Shown: one piece after another, positions 1-12,654 of the stretch
How positions within the stretch are numbered: the stretch's first letter is position 1
How the letters are laid out: each line of letters begins with the position of its first letter
Translations under genes and position numbers: made by a program
From: Plasmopara viticola
Taxonomy: Eukaryota; Oomycota; Peronosporomycetes; Peronosporales; Peronosporaceae
DNA length: 64,000 nucleotides
NCBI GenBank assembly: GCA_001695595.3
Contig: MBPM02000133.1
Span: 62,001 to 126,000, forward strand
Direction of reading: 5' to 3'
The notes under the pieces: model-generated
The model's input: the letters and a program-made list of their open reading frames with translations, nothing else
Database searches by the model: none
Told to the model about the DNA's origin: nothing

Positions 1-1
1 A

Positions 2-2140
2 GCACATCTGATTGTCAACAGTCATATCCTTGAAAGCCTACATCCATCTCGCGGCGTAAAGCAGGGTGATCCTCTGTCTGCGTTGCTATTTCTTTTGGTG
101 ATCGATCCCCTCGGTAACTTGCTCCGCCAACATGAAGAACACGGCGTCCCATTGTCTGACGATTTCACAATTACGAGCATCTTTTTCGCGGACGATTCCA
201 CCTTGCTCTCGAGCTCGATCGCACGCATTCAAGCACAGCTCGACCTCGTTAAAGAGTACAGTCAATGGTCGGGAGCGAATCTCAATCGGCCCAAGGGCGT
301 ATTGATGAGCCTTCATCGTACCCGTTCTTTTTTAGCGATCCCAGACGTTCGAGTTCTTGGCTATGATAACACGGTAAGGTATCTCGGCTTCCTTTTTGGT
401 CAACGCGTCACAAAAGATCAGATGCTGGAAGCGCTCGACACTCGTTTTTATGATGTTTTAAACTTTGGTTCCGGCGGGCACTCACTCTGCACGGTCGGCT
501 TCTCATCGCGCAGACGATGGTCCTCTTGGCTGTGGTATTATAAATGGCTCGTTACCGCGCCAAAACACACGCTGAAAAAATGGCAAGCAGCACTCCACCG
601 ATTTGTATTGAATAGGCGTTATGAGCGCTCAGCAAGGACCTTCCAGTTGATACCGAATGACTTTTTGCGGAGGAAGGGCAATGACGGCGGACTCCAGATC
701 CCAAGTCTTGAAGCTCTCGTGAATCGACAATATCTCCAGTTTCTCCAACAGTTCATCGCGGCGGCGGATCCAGCCGTATGCAACTGGACAACCCCAGGCG
801 TACTACTTTTGTTTGTTCTTCCAGATTGGGGACTACGGCAACATCTCGACTTCTTGTCTGTCAGTCCGCATCGACATGGTGTCCTAAGGCACCGTTTTCT
901 GTCGACGTGGTGGCGGTCAGCATGGAAGCTGTAGTACGGTGTGAAGTGGCCAATTACGTGGATTGACCTCAATTCGGACGAACGATTTTGCTACGCGTTG
1001 CATCAGCCCATCTGGTGTCATGGTGATCCGGTATTCCAGTTCGAACCATCTGCTCGGTGTAACGGTGAAACGAGTCCACGCCGCAGCATCAGCATGATCG
1101 CTGAGCCTCAGCGCGGATTTCGACGCCACATAGCCAGTGCTTTTGGACTGCGTTCGCTTGTTGACTTTGTTAATACGACGGGTGTTCGGAGTACTGCTCG
1201 TGCTTTCGCTGAGGCACACATTGACTATTCGTACCCTGTGGTCTCTGCATATAAGCAGCTCATGTGGCTTACACGCTTGCACAAAGAAGTGAGTTAGGTT
1301 TTTCAGCGTGTTGTGGCAATTTGATGACTTTGCATTGACACAACAGTTCCAACAGATTGCCGATCCAGCATGCCGTACGCTGGTGTGCGTGTCAATGATC
1401 GCCTCCGTCTTGTGCCCTTAATGTCACGTTCGCAACTCCAGTCACTTGTCTCTAAGCCCGTCAAGCAGTACATTATCACCCGATCCAGCTGCACGACTCT
1501 TGTGGGCAACCAGAAGATGTCAAGAAGTCTGTCAAGCTGAGGAAACACTTGCGTGGTATGTTGCTTCCCATCTACGAAGACTTTCAGTTTCGTCTTGCTT
1601 TCCGACTTCTTCCTGTTCGGTCTCGTTTTATTTTCCTCAGTGAGGACCCAAACGCGATTTTTTGCGTTCGCGATGGCTAAACCGCGGTTAGGACAGAGCG
1701 ACACTTCTTCTTTGAGTACTCCCTTGCACGTGAAGTCTGGGAAGTCGTTTTTCGTGACTGGTATCCTTGCTTTAAACGCGCACCTACTTGGATCGACATT
1801 GCGGTTGGAAGGAAGCCTCCGCTAGGAGATGAAGATCAAGACCACGTCAGTCAGGTTCTCGATATGTGGCATATTACACGAGCAGTGGTCTTACACTTTC
1901 TCTGGACTGAGCGGAATGGCTGGCTATTCGATATTCGTTCTCCTATGCCAGTATCACCAGCTCTGCGTGCCATCTACACAGTCTTCAGTGCCCATATTAG
2001 GGGATCCTGCGCCGCAATTACGATTTAGCTCAGCGCGACCGGCTTCGTCAGGTGCTTCGAAGGTTCTTGTCCACAGCTTCGGTGGGAAAATTCACCCGCG
2101 AGCACCCTGCCTTATTCCAAGTTCGTTTTTTGGGATGTAG
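2..2140 (+). pseudogene. LINE-0 ORF2 remnant (reverse transcriptase to C-terminus)
   Basis: The reading frame from base 2 gives SRGVKQGDPLSALLF and then IFFADDSTLL, the two most diagnostic reverse-transcriptase motifs; the aspartate pair of FADD is the catalytic core. Around 460-530 the frame is lost and then regained: a different frame there gives the conserved RRALTLHGRLLIAQTMVL, so two compensating indels are likely. An in-frame TAG at 932-934 interrupts a tryptophan-rich segment, after which homology continues in the same frame (SDERFCYALHQPIW) to 1297. Further right, LPIYEDFQFRLAFRLLPVRSRF and then VVLHFLWTERN match the C-terminal zinc-finger region of LINE-1 but in shifted frames and with stops. 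It cannot encode a working protein. The 5' half, with the endonuclease, lies outside the window. Confidence 0.88.
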
Positions 2141-3401
2141 TCAAGCTTACCGGCAGCCAACTTTTGATTTATAAGAACTTCGAACACATGTCTTTGGGTG
2201 TAACGGCCAAAGTTTTTGCTGCCGGTGATGTCTACTGAAATCGGAGTGAGCCGTTTTGCAAGTGCTGAGTCAAGCTCTACAGCAATCGATCGATTTGCTG
2301 TGGACCCACACAATGCTTGCGACTTCACTGGCCAACGCCTAGGCATCACTGAAGTGCAAAATCCGAGCTCTGACCAGCGAAGCAAGCAACATCAAGACCT
2401 GTGCACACAGGAAAGAAAAGCCACTGGCTATGGAAGAAACACCGTTAATGTCGACAAGCTTTGATCTTATTACAGATTATTAAGATCTGTCGCCCGCTCT
2501 GTCGATGTTACCTGATCGGGCAGCCCGCAGGTCGCCCTAACGGGTGAATCTACATCACTCGAGAGGCTCTGGAGTTTGACGCTGGAGGCCTTGATCTTGA
2601 TGAAGCTCTTCGACGCGCCGGAGGGGGATGCAGAAGCGTGCTAGCCATGTTAGAGGCCGAAGAACGTGGCGCCTGCCGGGCAGCAGTGAGTGGACGGCTT
2701 GGTGCAGAGGCCAGGTGTTTTGTTTCGCGTGAGCCCTGAGAAGCCGGGGCTTTCCGTATTCTTGTGAAGCCTGCGAGCTGTAAGGCCAGTGATTTTGTAT
2801 CACTTGTGGGCCTGAGAGGCCATCCTATCTGCGAGAACAAAGAGGCCAGGGTTTTTTTATTTTTCCTATTGGGCAGGAGAGGCCAGGATTTTAGTTTCTT
2901 ATAAGCCCTGACAAGCCAGATATTTTTGACTTACAGTATATAGTCAAAACTCGATCCCGGCTATGAGTTGGCCCACGAAAGCCACGCCGTCGCGAAACGA
3001 CGCGACAGTGAGCTGAAAGACCGGATGTTTGTTTGAGCACCAGGGGTCTCGGTACGCGTAAGCAATCAGCATGCAATGGGCGCTGTATGTGCTGCATATG
3101 TGACCAAAGTTGCAGCTGCTAAATGGTCACAGTTGACAAGAAATGATGTCACGCGTAAACGGTCTGAATCGCCATTTTTGGCCAAAGTTGAAGTCAAAAC
3201 GGGGGCAAAAGTGTAAAGCCGAAACCCTTTCACGCCGGTGATTGGATATTAAAAAAAGTAGGGAGAACACAAAATTTATGTATTCTCCTACCTCAAGGAA
3301 ATTACAAAAAATTTGTGTACACTAGAAAAGTTTAGAACAGATATTCCGCCAGACAAGTTAGGTAGTCATTGGCATATTATACAAAATATAGACGAGTTTC
3401 A
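2141..3401 (+). other. LINE-0 3' UTR; 2342-3401 is the parent-type copy of module E
   Basis: No convincing coding sequence. Bases 2141-2341 occur only here. From GGCATCAC at 2342 to the end, the sequence matches the E modules. Within E, ~2700-2945 holds about five imperfect repeats of ~35-45 bp built on GCC-TGAGA-GCC and GCCAG followed by a T-rich stretch. The segment AGTGATTTTGTATCACT, flanked by GGCC and GGGCC, can fold into a hairpin. The final ~100 bp are AT-rich and end in ATATAGACGAGTTTCA. Confidence 0.75.
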
Positions 3402-3815
3402 ACTGAGCTATAGGGGCAATTGCTGGCGACGACAACACACTATCTACATTGCCATCACACGAAACAGTCTGCACGCCATCGCTATGGCCTGGGTATACTT
3501 ACTTGTGTTTTATGAGGAGCCCGAATTTTGCTGATAACTTCGCGCTATAGTTCTGACTTTATCGGAGAAGTCGGGCGTTTCAAATGGATGTTCTCTTTAA
3601 AGGGCAAAAAAATCCTAATAGAGACGGAAGTATCTCGGGCGTATCCCTCTACTAGTCAAGCTAGCTTAAAGTGGTCTATATTTCATCTTACGCCGCAAAA
3701 AAGGTATTATAGTGTATTATTGACAACGCATAAACAGAGCAATGAAATTATTAGACACACTGCTCACGATTGCTGAGGGCGAGATGAACGAGTTTTGTTA
3801 TATTTGTCTTAGAAA
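3402..3815. repeat. tRNA-Thr monomer spacer, right flank of LINE-0
   Basis: It starts with the 17-bp target duplication, whose bases 3402-3417 are a stub of tRNA-Thr nucleotides 1-16. The ~400 bp that follow are the standard array spacer, recognisable by CTAGTCAAGCTAG and TTACGCCG. I see no gene in the spacer. The same spacer recurs, with small changes, between all tRNA copies in the window. Confidence 0.85.
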
Positions 3816-3877
3816 TGCCCCCAGGCAACCGACCTTCCGCTTACTAAGCGGGTGCTCTACCACTGAGCTATAGGGGC
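3816..3877 (-). pseudogene. tRNA-Thr pseudogene, T arm deleted
   Basis: 62 nt instead of 72. The 10 bases GGATTGAACT (plus strand) are gone, removing most of the T loop, the 3' side of the T stem and the core of the B box. The rest matches consensus, with anticodon AGU. Directly followed on the plus strand by E1. Confidence 0.9.
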
Positions 3878-3878
3878 A

Positions 3879-4938
3879 GGCATCACTCAAGTGCAAAATC
3901 CGAGCTCTGACCAGCGAAGCAAGCAACATCAAGACCTGTGGACACAGGAAAGAGAAGCCACTGGCTATGGAAGAAACACCGTTAATGTCGACAAGCTTTG
4001 ACTGCATTATAGATGATTACGATCTGTCGCCCGCTCTGTCGATGCTACCTGATCGGGCAGCCTGCAGGTCGCCATAACGGGTGAATCTACATCACTTGGG
4101 GTGCTCTGAAGTTTGACGCTGGAGGCCTTGATCTTGATGAAGCTCTTCGACGCGCCGGAGGGGGATGCAGAAGCGTGCTAGCCATGTTAGAGGCCGAAGA
4201 ACGTGGCGCCTGCCGGGCAGCAGTGAGTGGACGGCTTGGTGCAGAGGCCAGGTGTTTTGTTTCGCGTGAGCCCTGAGAAGCCGGGGCTTTCCGTATTCTT
4301 GTGAAGCCTGCGAGCTGTAAGGCCAGTGATTTTGTATCACTTGTGGGCCTGAGAGGCCATCCTATCTGCGAGAACAAAGAGGCCAGAATTTGTTTATTTT
4401 TCCTATTGGGCAGGAGAGGCCAGGATTTTAGTTTCTTATAAGCCCTGACAAGCCAGATATTTTTGACTTACAGTATATAGTCAAAACCCGATCCCGGCTA
4501 TGGGTTGGCCCACGAAAGCCACGCCGTCGCGAAACGACGCGACAGTGAGCTGAAAGACCGGATGTTTGTTTGAGCACCAGGGGTCTCGGTACGCGTAAGC
4601 AATCAGCATGCAATGGGCGCTGTATGTGCTGCATATGTGCCCAAAGTTGCAGCTGCTAAATGGTCACAGTTGACAAGAAATGATGTCACGCGTAAACGGT
4701 CTGAATCGCCATTTTTGGCCAAAGTTGAAGTCAAAACGGGGGCAAAAGTGTAAAGCCGAAACCCTTTCACGCCGGTGATTGGATATTAAAGAAAGTAGGG
4801 AGAACACAAAATTTATGTATTTTCCTACCTCAAGGGAATTACAAAAAAATTGTGTACACTAGAAAAGTTTAGAACAGATATTCCGCCAGACAAGTTGGGT
4901 AGTCATTGGCATATTATACTAAATCTAGACGAACTTCA
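3879..4938 (+). mobile_element. E1, LINE 3'-end module
   Basis: 1,060 bp between two copies of ACTGAGCTATAGGGGCA (3862-3878 and 4939-4955). Private variant AAATCTAGAC near the 3' end, where other copies have AAATATAGAC. Its minus-strand ORFs of 68, 82 and 96 codons recur in most copies but simply reflect the recent amplification. Confidence 0.85.
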
Positions 4939-5358
4939 ACTGAGCTATAGGGGCAATTGCTGGCGACGACAACACACTATCTACATTGCCATCACACGAA
5001 ACAGTCTGCACGCCATCGCTATGGCCTGGGTATACTTACTTGTGTTTTATGAGGAGCCCGAATTTTGCTGATAACTTCGCGCTATAGTTCTGACTTTATC
5101 GGAGAAGTCGGGAGTTTCAAAAGAGGTTCGCTTAAAAGGGCACCACCGATAAAGAAAACTGCTAATAGAGACGGAAGTATCTCGCGTATCCCTCTACTAG
5201 TCAAGCTAGCTTAAAGTGGTCTATATTTCATCTTACGCCGCAATAAAGGTATTATAATGTATTATTGACAACGCATAAACAGAGCAATGAAATTATTAGA
5301 CACACTGCTCACGATTGCTGAGGGCGAGATGAACGAGTTTTGTTATATTTGTTAGAAA

Positions 5359-5420
5359 TGCCCCCAGGCAACCGACCTTCCGCTTTCTAAGCGGGTGCTC
5401 TACCACTGAGCTATAGGGGC
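5359..5420 (-). pseudogene. tRNA-Thr pseudogene, T arm deleted, anticodon AGA
   Basis: Same 10-bp deletion. The plus strand reads GCTTTCTAAGC, so the anticodon is AGA (Ser) rather than AGU. With no B box the change is unlikely to matter. Precedes E2. Confidence 0.88.
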
Positions 5421-5421
5421 A

Positions 5422-6480
5422 GGCATCACTCAAGTGCAAAATTCGAGCTCTGACCAGCGAAGCAAGCAACATCAAGACCTGTGGACACAGGAAAGAGAAG
5501 CCACTGGCTATGGAAGAAACACCGTTAATGTCGACAAGCTTTGACTTCATAATAGATGATTACGATCTGTCGCCCGCCCTGTCGATGTTACCTGATCGGG
5601 CAGCCTGCAGGTCGCCATAACGGGTGAATCTACATCACTTGGGGTGCTCTGAAGTTTGACGCTGGAGGCCTTGATCTTGATGAAGCTCTTCGACGCGCCG
5701 GAGGGGGATGCAGAAGCGTGCTAGCCATGTCAGAGGCCGAAGAACGTGGCGCCTGCCGGGCAGCAGTGAGTGGACGGCTTGGTGCAGAGGCCAGGTGTTT
5801 TGTTTCGCGTGAGCCCTGAGAAGCCGGGGCTTTCCGTATTCTTGTGAAGCCTGCGAGCTGTAAGGCCAGTGATTTTGTATCACTTGTGGGCCTGAGAGGC
5901 CATCCTATCTGCGAGAACAAAGAGGCCAGAATTTTTTATTTTTCCTATTGGGCAGGAGAGGCCAGGATTTTAGTTTCTTATAAGCCCTGACAAGCCAGAT
6001 ATTTTTGACTTACAGTATATAGTCAAAACCCGATCCCGGCTATGGGTTGGCCCACGAAAGCCACGCCGTCGCGAAACGACGCGACAGTGAGCTGAAAGAC
6101 CGGATGTTTGTTTGAGCACCAGGGGTCTCGGTACGCGTAAGCAATCAGCATGCAATGGGCGCTGTATGTGCTGCATATGTGCCCAAAGTTGCAGCTGCTA
6201 AATGGTCACAGTTGACAAGAAATGATGTCACGCGTAAACGGTCTGAATCGCCATTTTTGGCCAAAGTTGAAGTCAAAACGGGGGCAAAAGTGTAAAGCCG
6301 AAACCCTTTCACGCCGGTGATTGGATATTAAAGAAAGTAGGGAGAACACAAAATTTATGTATTTTCCTACCTCAAGGGAATTACAAAAAAATTGTGTACA
6401 CTAGAAAAGTTTAGAACAGATATTCCGCCAGACAAGTTGGGTAGTCATTGGCATATTATACTAAATATAGACGAACTTCA
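5422..6480 (+). mobile_element. E2, LINE 3'-end module
   Basis: 1,059 bp with the same 17-bp flanks. Private CATGTCAGAGG where others have CATGTTAGAGG. Confidence 0.85.
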
Positions 6481-6903
6481 ACTGAGCTATAGGGGCAATT
6501 GCTGGCGACGACAACACACTATCTACATTGCCATCACACGAAACAGTCTGCACGCCATCGCTATGGCCTGGGTATACTTACTTGTGATTTATGAGGAGCC
6601 CGAATTTTGCTGATAACTTCGCGCTATAGTTCTGACTTTATCGGAGAAGTCGGGAGTTTCAAAAAGAGGTTCGCTTAAAAGGGCACCACCGATAAAGAAA
6701 ACTGCTAATAGAGACGGAAGTATCTCGAGTATCCCTCTACTAGTCAAGCTAGCTAAAAGTGGTCTATATTTTGTCTTACGCCGTAATAAAGGTATTATAG
6801 TGTATTATTGATAACGCATAAACAGAACAATGAAATCATTAGACACACTGCTCACGATTGCTGAGGGCGAGATGAACGAGTTTTGCTATATTTGTCTAAG
6901 AGA

Positions 6904-6965
6904 TGCCCCCAGGCAACCGATCTTCCGCTTACTAGACGGGTGCTCTACCACTGAGCTATAGGGGC
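6904..6965 (-). pseudogene. tRNA-Thr pseudogene, T arm deleted
   Basis: 10-bp deletion plus CTAGACGGG in place of CTAAGCGGG, which exchanges bases 31 and 32 at the top of the anticodon stem. Also CCGATCTTCC in place of CCGACCTTCC. Precedes E3. Confidence 0.88.
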
Positions 6966-6966
6966 A

Positions 6967-8025
6967 GGCATCACTCAAGTGCAAAATTCGAGCTCTGACC
7001 AGCGAAGCAAGCAACATCAAGACCTGTGGACACAGGAAAGAGAAGCCACTGGCTATGGAAGAAACACCGTTAATGTCGACAAGCTTTGACTTCATAATAG
7101 ATGATTACGATCTGTCGCCCGCCCTGTCGATGTTACCTGATCGGGCAGCCTGCAGGTCGCCATAACGGGTGAATCTACATCACTTGGGGTGCTCTGAAGT
7201 TTGACGCTGGAGGCCTTGATCTTGATGAAGCCCTTCGACGCGCCGGAGGGGGATGCAGAAGCGTGCTAGCCATGTTAGAGGCCGAAGAACGTGGCGCCTG
7301 CCGGGCAGCAGTGAGTGGACGGCTTGGTGCAGAGGCCAGGTGTTTTGTTTCACGTGAGCCCTGAGGAGCCGGGGCTTTCCGTATTCTTGTGAAGCCTGCG
7401 AGCTGTAAGGCCAGTGATTTTGTATCACTTGTGGGCCTAAGAGGCCATCCTATCTGCGAGAACAAAGAGGCCAGGGTTTTTTATTTTTCCTATTGGGCAG
7501 GAGAGGCCAGGATTTTAGTTTCTTATAAGCCCTGACAAGCCAGATATTTTTGACTTACAGTATATAGTCAAAACCCGATCCCGGCTATGGATTGGCCCAC
7601 GAAAGCCACGCCGTCGCGAAACGACGCGACAGTGAGCTGAAAGACCGGATGTTTGTTTGAGCACCAGGGGTCTCGGTACGCGTAAGCAATCAGCATGCAA
7701 TGGGCGCTGTATGTGCTGCATATGTGCCCAAAGTTGCAGCTGCTAAATGGTCACAGTTGACAAGAAATGATGTCACGCGTAAACGGTCTGAATCGCCATT
7801 TTTGGCCAAAGTTGAAGTCAAAACGGGGGCAAAAGTGTAAAGCCGAAACCCTTTCACGCCGGTGATTGGATATTAAAGAAAGTAGGGAGAACACAAAATT
7901 TATGTATTTTCCTACCTCAAGGGAATTACAAAAAAATTGTGTACACTAGAAAAGTTTAGAACAGATATTCCGCCAGACAAGTTGGGTAGTCATTGGCATA
8001 TTATACTAAATATAGACGAACTTCA
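6967..8025 (+). mobile_element. E3, LINE 3'-end module
   Basis: 1,059 bp. First of the subgroup with GAAGCCCTTCGACG, TTTCACGTGAGCCC and CTATGGATTGGCCC. Confidence 0.85.
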
Positions 8026-8446
8026 ACTGAGCTATAGGGGCAATTGCTGGCGACGACAACACACTATCTACATTGCCATCACACGAAACAGTCTGCACGC
8101 CATCGCTATGGCCTGGGTATACTTACTTGTGTTTTATGAGGAGCCCGAATTTTGCTGATAACTTCGCGCTATAGTTCTGACTTTATCGGAGAAGTCGGGA
8201 GTTTCAAAAGAGGTTCGCTTAAAAGGGCACCACCGATAAAGAAAACTGCTAATAGAGACGGAAGTATCTCGCGTATCCCTCTACTAGTCAAGCTAGCTTA
8301 AAGTGGTCTATATTTCATCTTACGCCGTAATAAAGGTATTATAGTGTATTATTGATAACGCATAAACAGAGCAATGAAATTTTTAGACACACTGCTCACG
8401 ATTGCTGAGGGCGAGATGAACGAGTTTTGTTATATTTGTCTAGAAA

Positions 8447-8508
8447 TGCCCCCAGGCAACCGACCTTCCGCTTTCTAAGCGGGTGCTCTACCACTGAGCT
8501 ATAGGGGC
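8447..8508 (-). pseudogene. tRNA-Thr pseudogene, T arm deleted, anticodon AGA
   Basis: 10-bp deletion, and the same AGA anticodon as the copy at 5359 two units away, although the copy in between has AGU. This alternation suggests exchange between non-adjacent units. Precedes E4. Confidence 0.88.
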
Positions 8509-8509
8509 A

Positions 8510-9566
8510 GGCATCACTCAAGTGCAAAATTCGAGCTCTGACCAGCGAAGCAAGCAACATCAAGACCTGTGGACACAGGAAAGAGAAGCCACTGGCTATG
8601 GAAGAAACACCGTTAATGTCGACAAGCTTTGACTTCATAATAGATGATTACGATCTGTCGCCCGCCCTGTCGATGTTACCTGATCGGGCAGCCTGCAGGT
8701 CGCCATAACGGGTGAATCTACATCACTTGGGGTGCTCTGAAGTTTGACGCTGGAGGCCTTGATCTTGATGAAGCTCTTCGACGCGCCGGAGGGGGATGCA
8801 GAAGCGTGCTAGCCATGTTAGAGGCCGAAGAACGTGGCGCCTGCCGGGCAGCAGTGAGTGGACGGCTTGGTGCAGAGGCCAGGTGTTTTGTTTCGCGTGA
8901 GCCCTGAGAAGCCGGGGCTTTCCGTATTCTTGTGAAGCCTGCGAGCTGTAAGGCCAGTGATTTTGTATCACTTGTGGGCCTGAGAGGCCATCCTATCTGC
9001 GAGAACAAAGAGGCCAGTTTTTTATTTTTCCTATTGGGCAGGAGAGGCCAGGATTTTAGTTTCTTATAAGCCCTGACAAGCCAGATATTTTTGACTTACA
9101 GTATATAGTCAAAACCCGATCCCGGCTATGGGTTGGCCCACGAAAGCCACGCCGTCGCGAAACGACGCGACAGTGAGCTGAAAGACCGGATGTTTGTTTG
9201 AGCACCAGGGGTCTCGGTACGCGTAAGCAATCAGCATGCAATGGGCGCTGTATGTGCTGCATATGTGCCCAAAGTTGCAGCTGCTAAATGGTCACAGTTG
9301 ACAAGAAATGATGTCACGCGTAAACGGTCTGAATCGCCATTTTTGGCCAAAGTTGAAGTCAAAACGGGGGCAAAAGTGTAAAGCCGAAACCCTTTCACGC
9401 CGGTGATTGGATATTAAAGAAAGTAGGGAGAACACAAAATTTATGTATTTTCCTACCTCAAGGGAATTACAAAAAAATTGTGTACACTAGAAAAGTTTAG
9501 AACAGATATTCCGCCAGACAAGTTGGGTAGTCATTGGCATATTATACTAAATATAGACGAACTTCA
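8510..9566 (+). mobile_element. E4, LINE 3'-end module
   Basis: 1,057 bp. Belongs to the E1/E2 subgroup, not to its E3 and E5 neighbours; shortened at GGCCAGTTTTTTATT. Confidence 0.85.
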
Positions 9567-9989
9567 ACTGAGCTATAGGGGCAATTGCTGGCGACGACAA
9601 CACACTATCTACATTGCCATCACACGAAACAGTCTGCACGCCATCGCTATGGCCTGGGTATACTTACTTGTGATTTATGAGGAGCCCGAATTTTGCTGAT
9701 AACTTCGCGCTATAGTTCTGACTTTATCGGAGAAGTCGGGAGTTTCAAAAGGAGGTTCGCTTAAAAGGGCACCACCGATAAAGAAAACTGCTAATAGAGA
9801 CGGAAGTATCTCGAGTATCCCTCTACTAGTCAAGCTAGCTAAAAGTGGTCTATATTTTGTCTTACGCCGTAATAAAGGTATTATAGTGTATTATTGATAA
9901 CGCATAAACAGAACAATGAAATCATTAGACACACTGCTCACGATTGCTGAGGGCGAGATGAACGAGTTTTGCTATATTTGTCTAAGAGA

Positions 9990-10051
9990 TGCCCCCAGGC
10001 AACCGATCTTCCGCTTACTAGACGGGTGCTCTACCACTGAGCTATAGGGGC
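9990..10051 (-). pseudogene. tRNA-Thr pseudogene, T arm deleted
   Basis: Identical to the copy at 6904. Precedes E5. Confidence 0.88.
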
Positions 10052-10052
10052 A

Positions 10053-11110
10053 GGCATCACTCAAGTGCAAAATTCGAGCTCTGACCAGCGAAGCAAGCAA
10101 CATCAAGACCTGTGGACACAGGAAAGAGAAGCCACTGGCTATGGAAGAAACACCGTTAATGTCGACAAGCTTTGACTTCATAATAGATGATTACGATCTG
10201 TCGCCCGCCCTGTCGATGTTACCTGATCGGGCAGCCTGCAGGTCGCCATAACGGGTGAATCTACATCACTTGGGGTGCTCTGAAGTTTGACGCTGGAGGC
10301 CTTGATCTTGATGAAGCCTTCGACGCGCCGGAGGGGGATGCAGAAGCGTGCTAGCCATGTTAGAGGCCGAAGAACGTGGCGCCTGCCGGGCAGCAGTGAG
10401 TGGACGGCTTGGTGCAGAGGCCAGGTGTTTTGTTTCACGTGAGCCCTGAGGAGCCGGGGCTTTCCGTATTCTTGTGAAGCCTGCGAGCTGTAAGGCCAGT
10501 GATTTTGTATCACTTGTGGGCCTAAGAGGCCATCCTATCTGCGAGAACAAAGAGGCCAGGGTTTTTTATTTTTCCTATTGGGCAGGAGAGGCCAGGATTT
10601 TAGTTTCTTATAAGCCCTGACAAGCCAGATATTTTTGACTTACAGTATATAGTCAAAACCCGATCCCGGCTATGGATTGGCCCACGAAAGCCACGCCGTC
10701 GCGAAACGACGCGACAGTGAGCTGAAAGACCGGATGTTTGTTTGAGCACCAGGGGTCTCGGTACGCGTAAGCAATCAGCATGCAATGGGCGCTGTATGTG
10801 CTGCATATGTGCCCAAAGTTGCAGCTGCTAAATGGTCACAGTTGACAAGAAATGATGTCACGCGTAAACGGTCTGAATCGCCATTTTTGGCCAAAGTTGA
10901 AGTCAAAACGGGGGCAAAAGTGTAAAGCCGAAACCCTTTCACGCCGGTGATTGGATATTAAAGAAAGTAGGGAGAACACAAAATTTATGTATTTTCCTAC
11001 CTCAAGGGAATTACAAAAAAATTGTGTACACTAGAAAAGTTTAGAACAGATATTCCGCCAGACAAGTTGGGTAGTCATTGGCATATTATACTAAATATAG
11101 ACGAACTTCA
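10053..11110 (+). mobile_element. E5, LINE 3'-end module
   Basis: 1,058 bp, E3 subgroup, one C shorter at GAAGCCTTCGACG. Confidence 0.85.
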
Positions 11111-11533
11111 ACTGAGCTATAGGGGCAATTGCTGGCGACGACAACACACTATCTACATTGCCATCACACGAAACAGTCTGCACGCCATCGCTATGGCCTG
11201 GGTATACTTACTTGTGATTTATGAGGAGCCCGAATTTTGCTGATAACTTCGCGCTATAGTTCTGACTTTATCGGAGAAGTCGGGAGTTTCAAAAGGAGGT
11301 TCGCTTAAAAGGGCACCACCGATAAAGAAAACTGCTAATAGAGACGGAAGTATCTCGAGTATCCCTCTACTAGTCAAGCTAGCTAAAAGTGGTCTATATT
11401 TTGTCTTACGCCGTAATAAAGGTATTATAGTGTATTATTGATAACGCATAAACAGAACAATGAAATCATTAGACACACTGCTCACGATTGCTGAGGGCGA
11501 GATGAACGAGTTTTGCTATATTTGTCTAAGAGA

Positions 11534-11595
11534 TGCCCCCAGGCAACCGATCTTCCGCTTACTAGACGGGTGCTCTACCACTGAGCTATAGGGGC
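11534..11595 (-). pseudogene. tRNA-Thr pseudogene, T arm deleted
   Basis: Identical to the copy at 6904. Precedes E6. Confidence 0.88.
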
Positions 11596-11596
11596 A

Positions 11597-12654
11597 GGCA
11601 TCACTCAAGTGCAAAATTCGAGCTCTGACCAGCGAAGCAAGCAACATCAAGACCTGTGGACACAGGAAAGAGAAGCCACTGGCTATGGAAGAAACACCGT
11701 TAATGTCGACAAGCTTTGACTTCATAATAGATGATTACGATCTGTCGCCCGCCCTGTCGATGTTACCTGATCGGGCAGCCTGCAGGTCGCCATAACGGGT
11801 GAATCTACATCACTTGGGGTGCTCTGAAGTTTGACGCTGGAGGCCTTGATCTTGATGAAGCCTTCGACGCGCCGGAGGGGGATGCAGAAGCGTGCTAGCC
11901 ATGTTAGAGGCCGAAGAACGTGGCGCCTGCCGGGCAGCAGTGAGTGGACGGCTTGGTGCAGAGGCCAGGTGTTTTGTTTCACGTGAGCCCTGAGGAGCCG
12001 GGGCTTTCCGTATTCTTGTGAAGCCTGCGAGCTGTAAGGCCAGTGATTTTGTATCACTTGTGGGCCTAAGAGGCCATCCTATCTGCGAGAACAAAGAGGC
12101 CAGGGTTTTTTATTTTTCCTATTGGGCAGGAGAGGCCAGGATTTTAGTTTCTTATAAGCCCTGACAAGCCAGATATTTTTGACTTACAGTATATAGTCAA
12201 AACCCGATCCCGGCTATGGATTGGCCCACGAAAGCCACGCCGTCGCGAAACGACGCGACAGTGAGCTGAAAGACCGGATGTTTGTTTGAGCACCAGGGGT
12301 CTCGGTACGCGTAAGCAATCAGCATGCAATGGGCGCTGTATGTGCTGCATATGTGCCCAAAGTTGCAGCTGCTAAATGGTCACAGTTGACAAGAAATGAT
12401 GTCACGCGTAAACGGTCTGAATCGCCATTTTTGGCCAAAGTTGAAGTCAAAACGGGGGCAAAAGTGTAAAGCCGAAACCCTTTCACGCCGGTGATTGGAT
12501 ATTAAAGAAAGTAGGGAGAACACAAAATTTATGTATTTTCCTACCTCAAGGGAATTACAAAAAAATTGTGTACACTAGAAAAGTTTAGAACAGATATTCC
12601 GCCAGACAAGTTGGGTAGTCATTGGCATATTATACTAAATATAGACGAACTTCA
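11597..12654 (+). mobile_element. E6, LINE 3'-end module
   Basis: 1,058 bp; I see no difference from E5 in the stretches compared. Confidence 0.85.

Larger units (their letters stand above)
1..3401 (+). mobile_element. LINE-0: 3' part of a decayed non-LTR retrotransposon
   Basis: The left edge of the window lies inside the element. What remains is broken ORF2 sequence to about 2140 and a ~1.26 kb 3' UTR. It ends at 3401, directly before ACTGAGCTATAGGGGCA (3402-3418), the tRNA-Thr sequence that also flanks LINE-1 and LINE-2. The matching left-hand duplication would lie outside the window. The last 1,060 bp (2342-3401) are the same sequence as the 18 E modules further right. It resembles LINE-1 at protein level but is clearly a separate, older family. 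Confidence 0.85.

Noticed and set aside
2550..2840. Repeated minus-strand ORFs of 68, 82 and 96 codons in every E copy
   Set aside because: Their apparent conservation is explained by recent tandem amplification. Frames are broken by indels in several copies (for example at 10266, 13266 and 25490), and no domain is visible.
3313..3534. 73-codon ORF MCTLEKFRTDIPPDKLG repeated in most E units
   Set aside because: It runs from the E 3' end through the tRNA stub into the spacer, across an insertion junction, and does not begin at an ATG (the start codon is TTG or GTG), so it is not a plausible gene.
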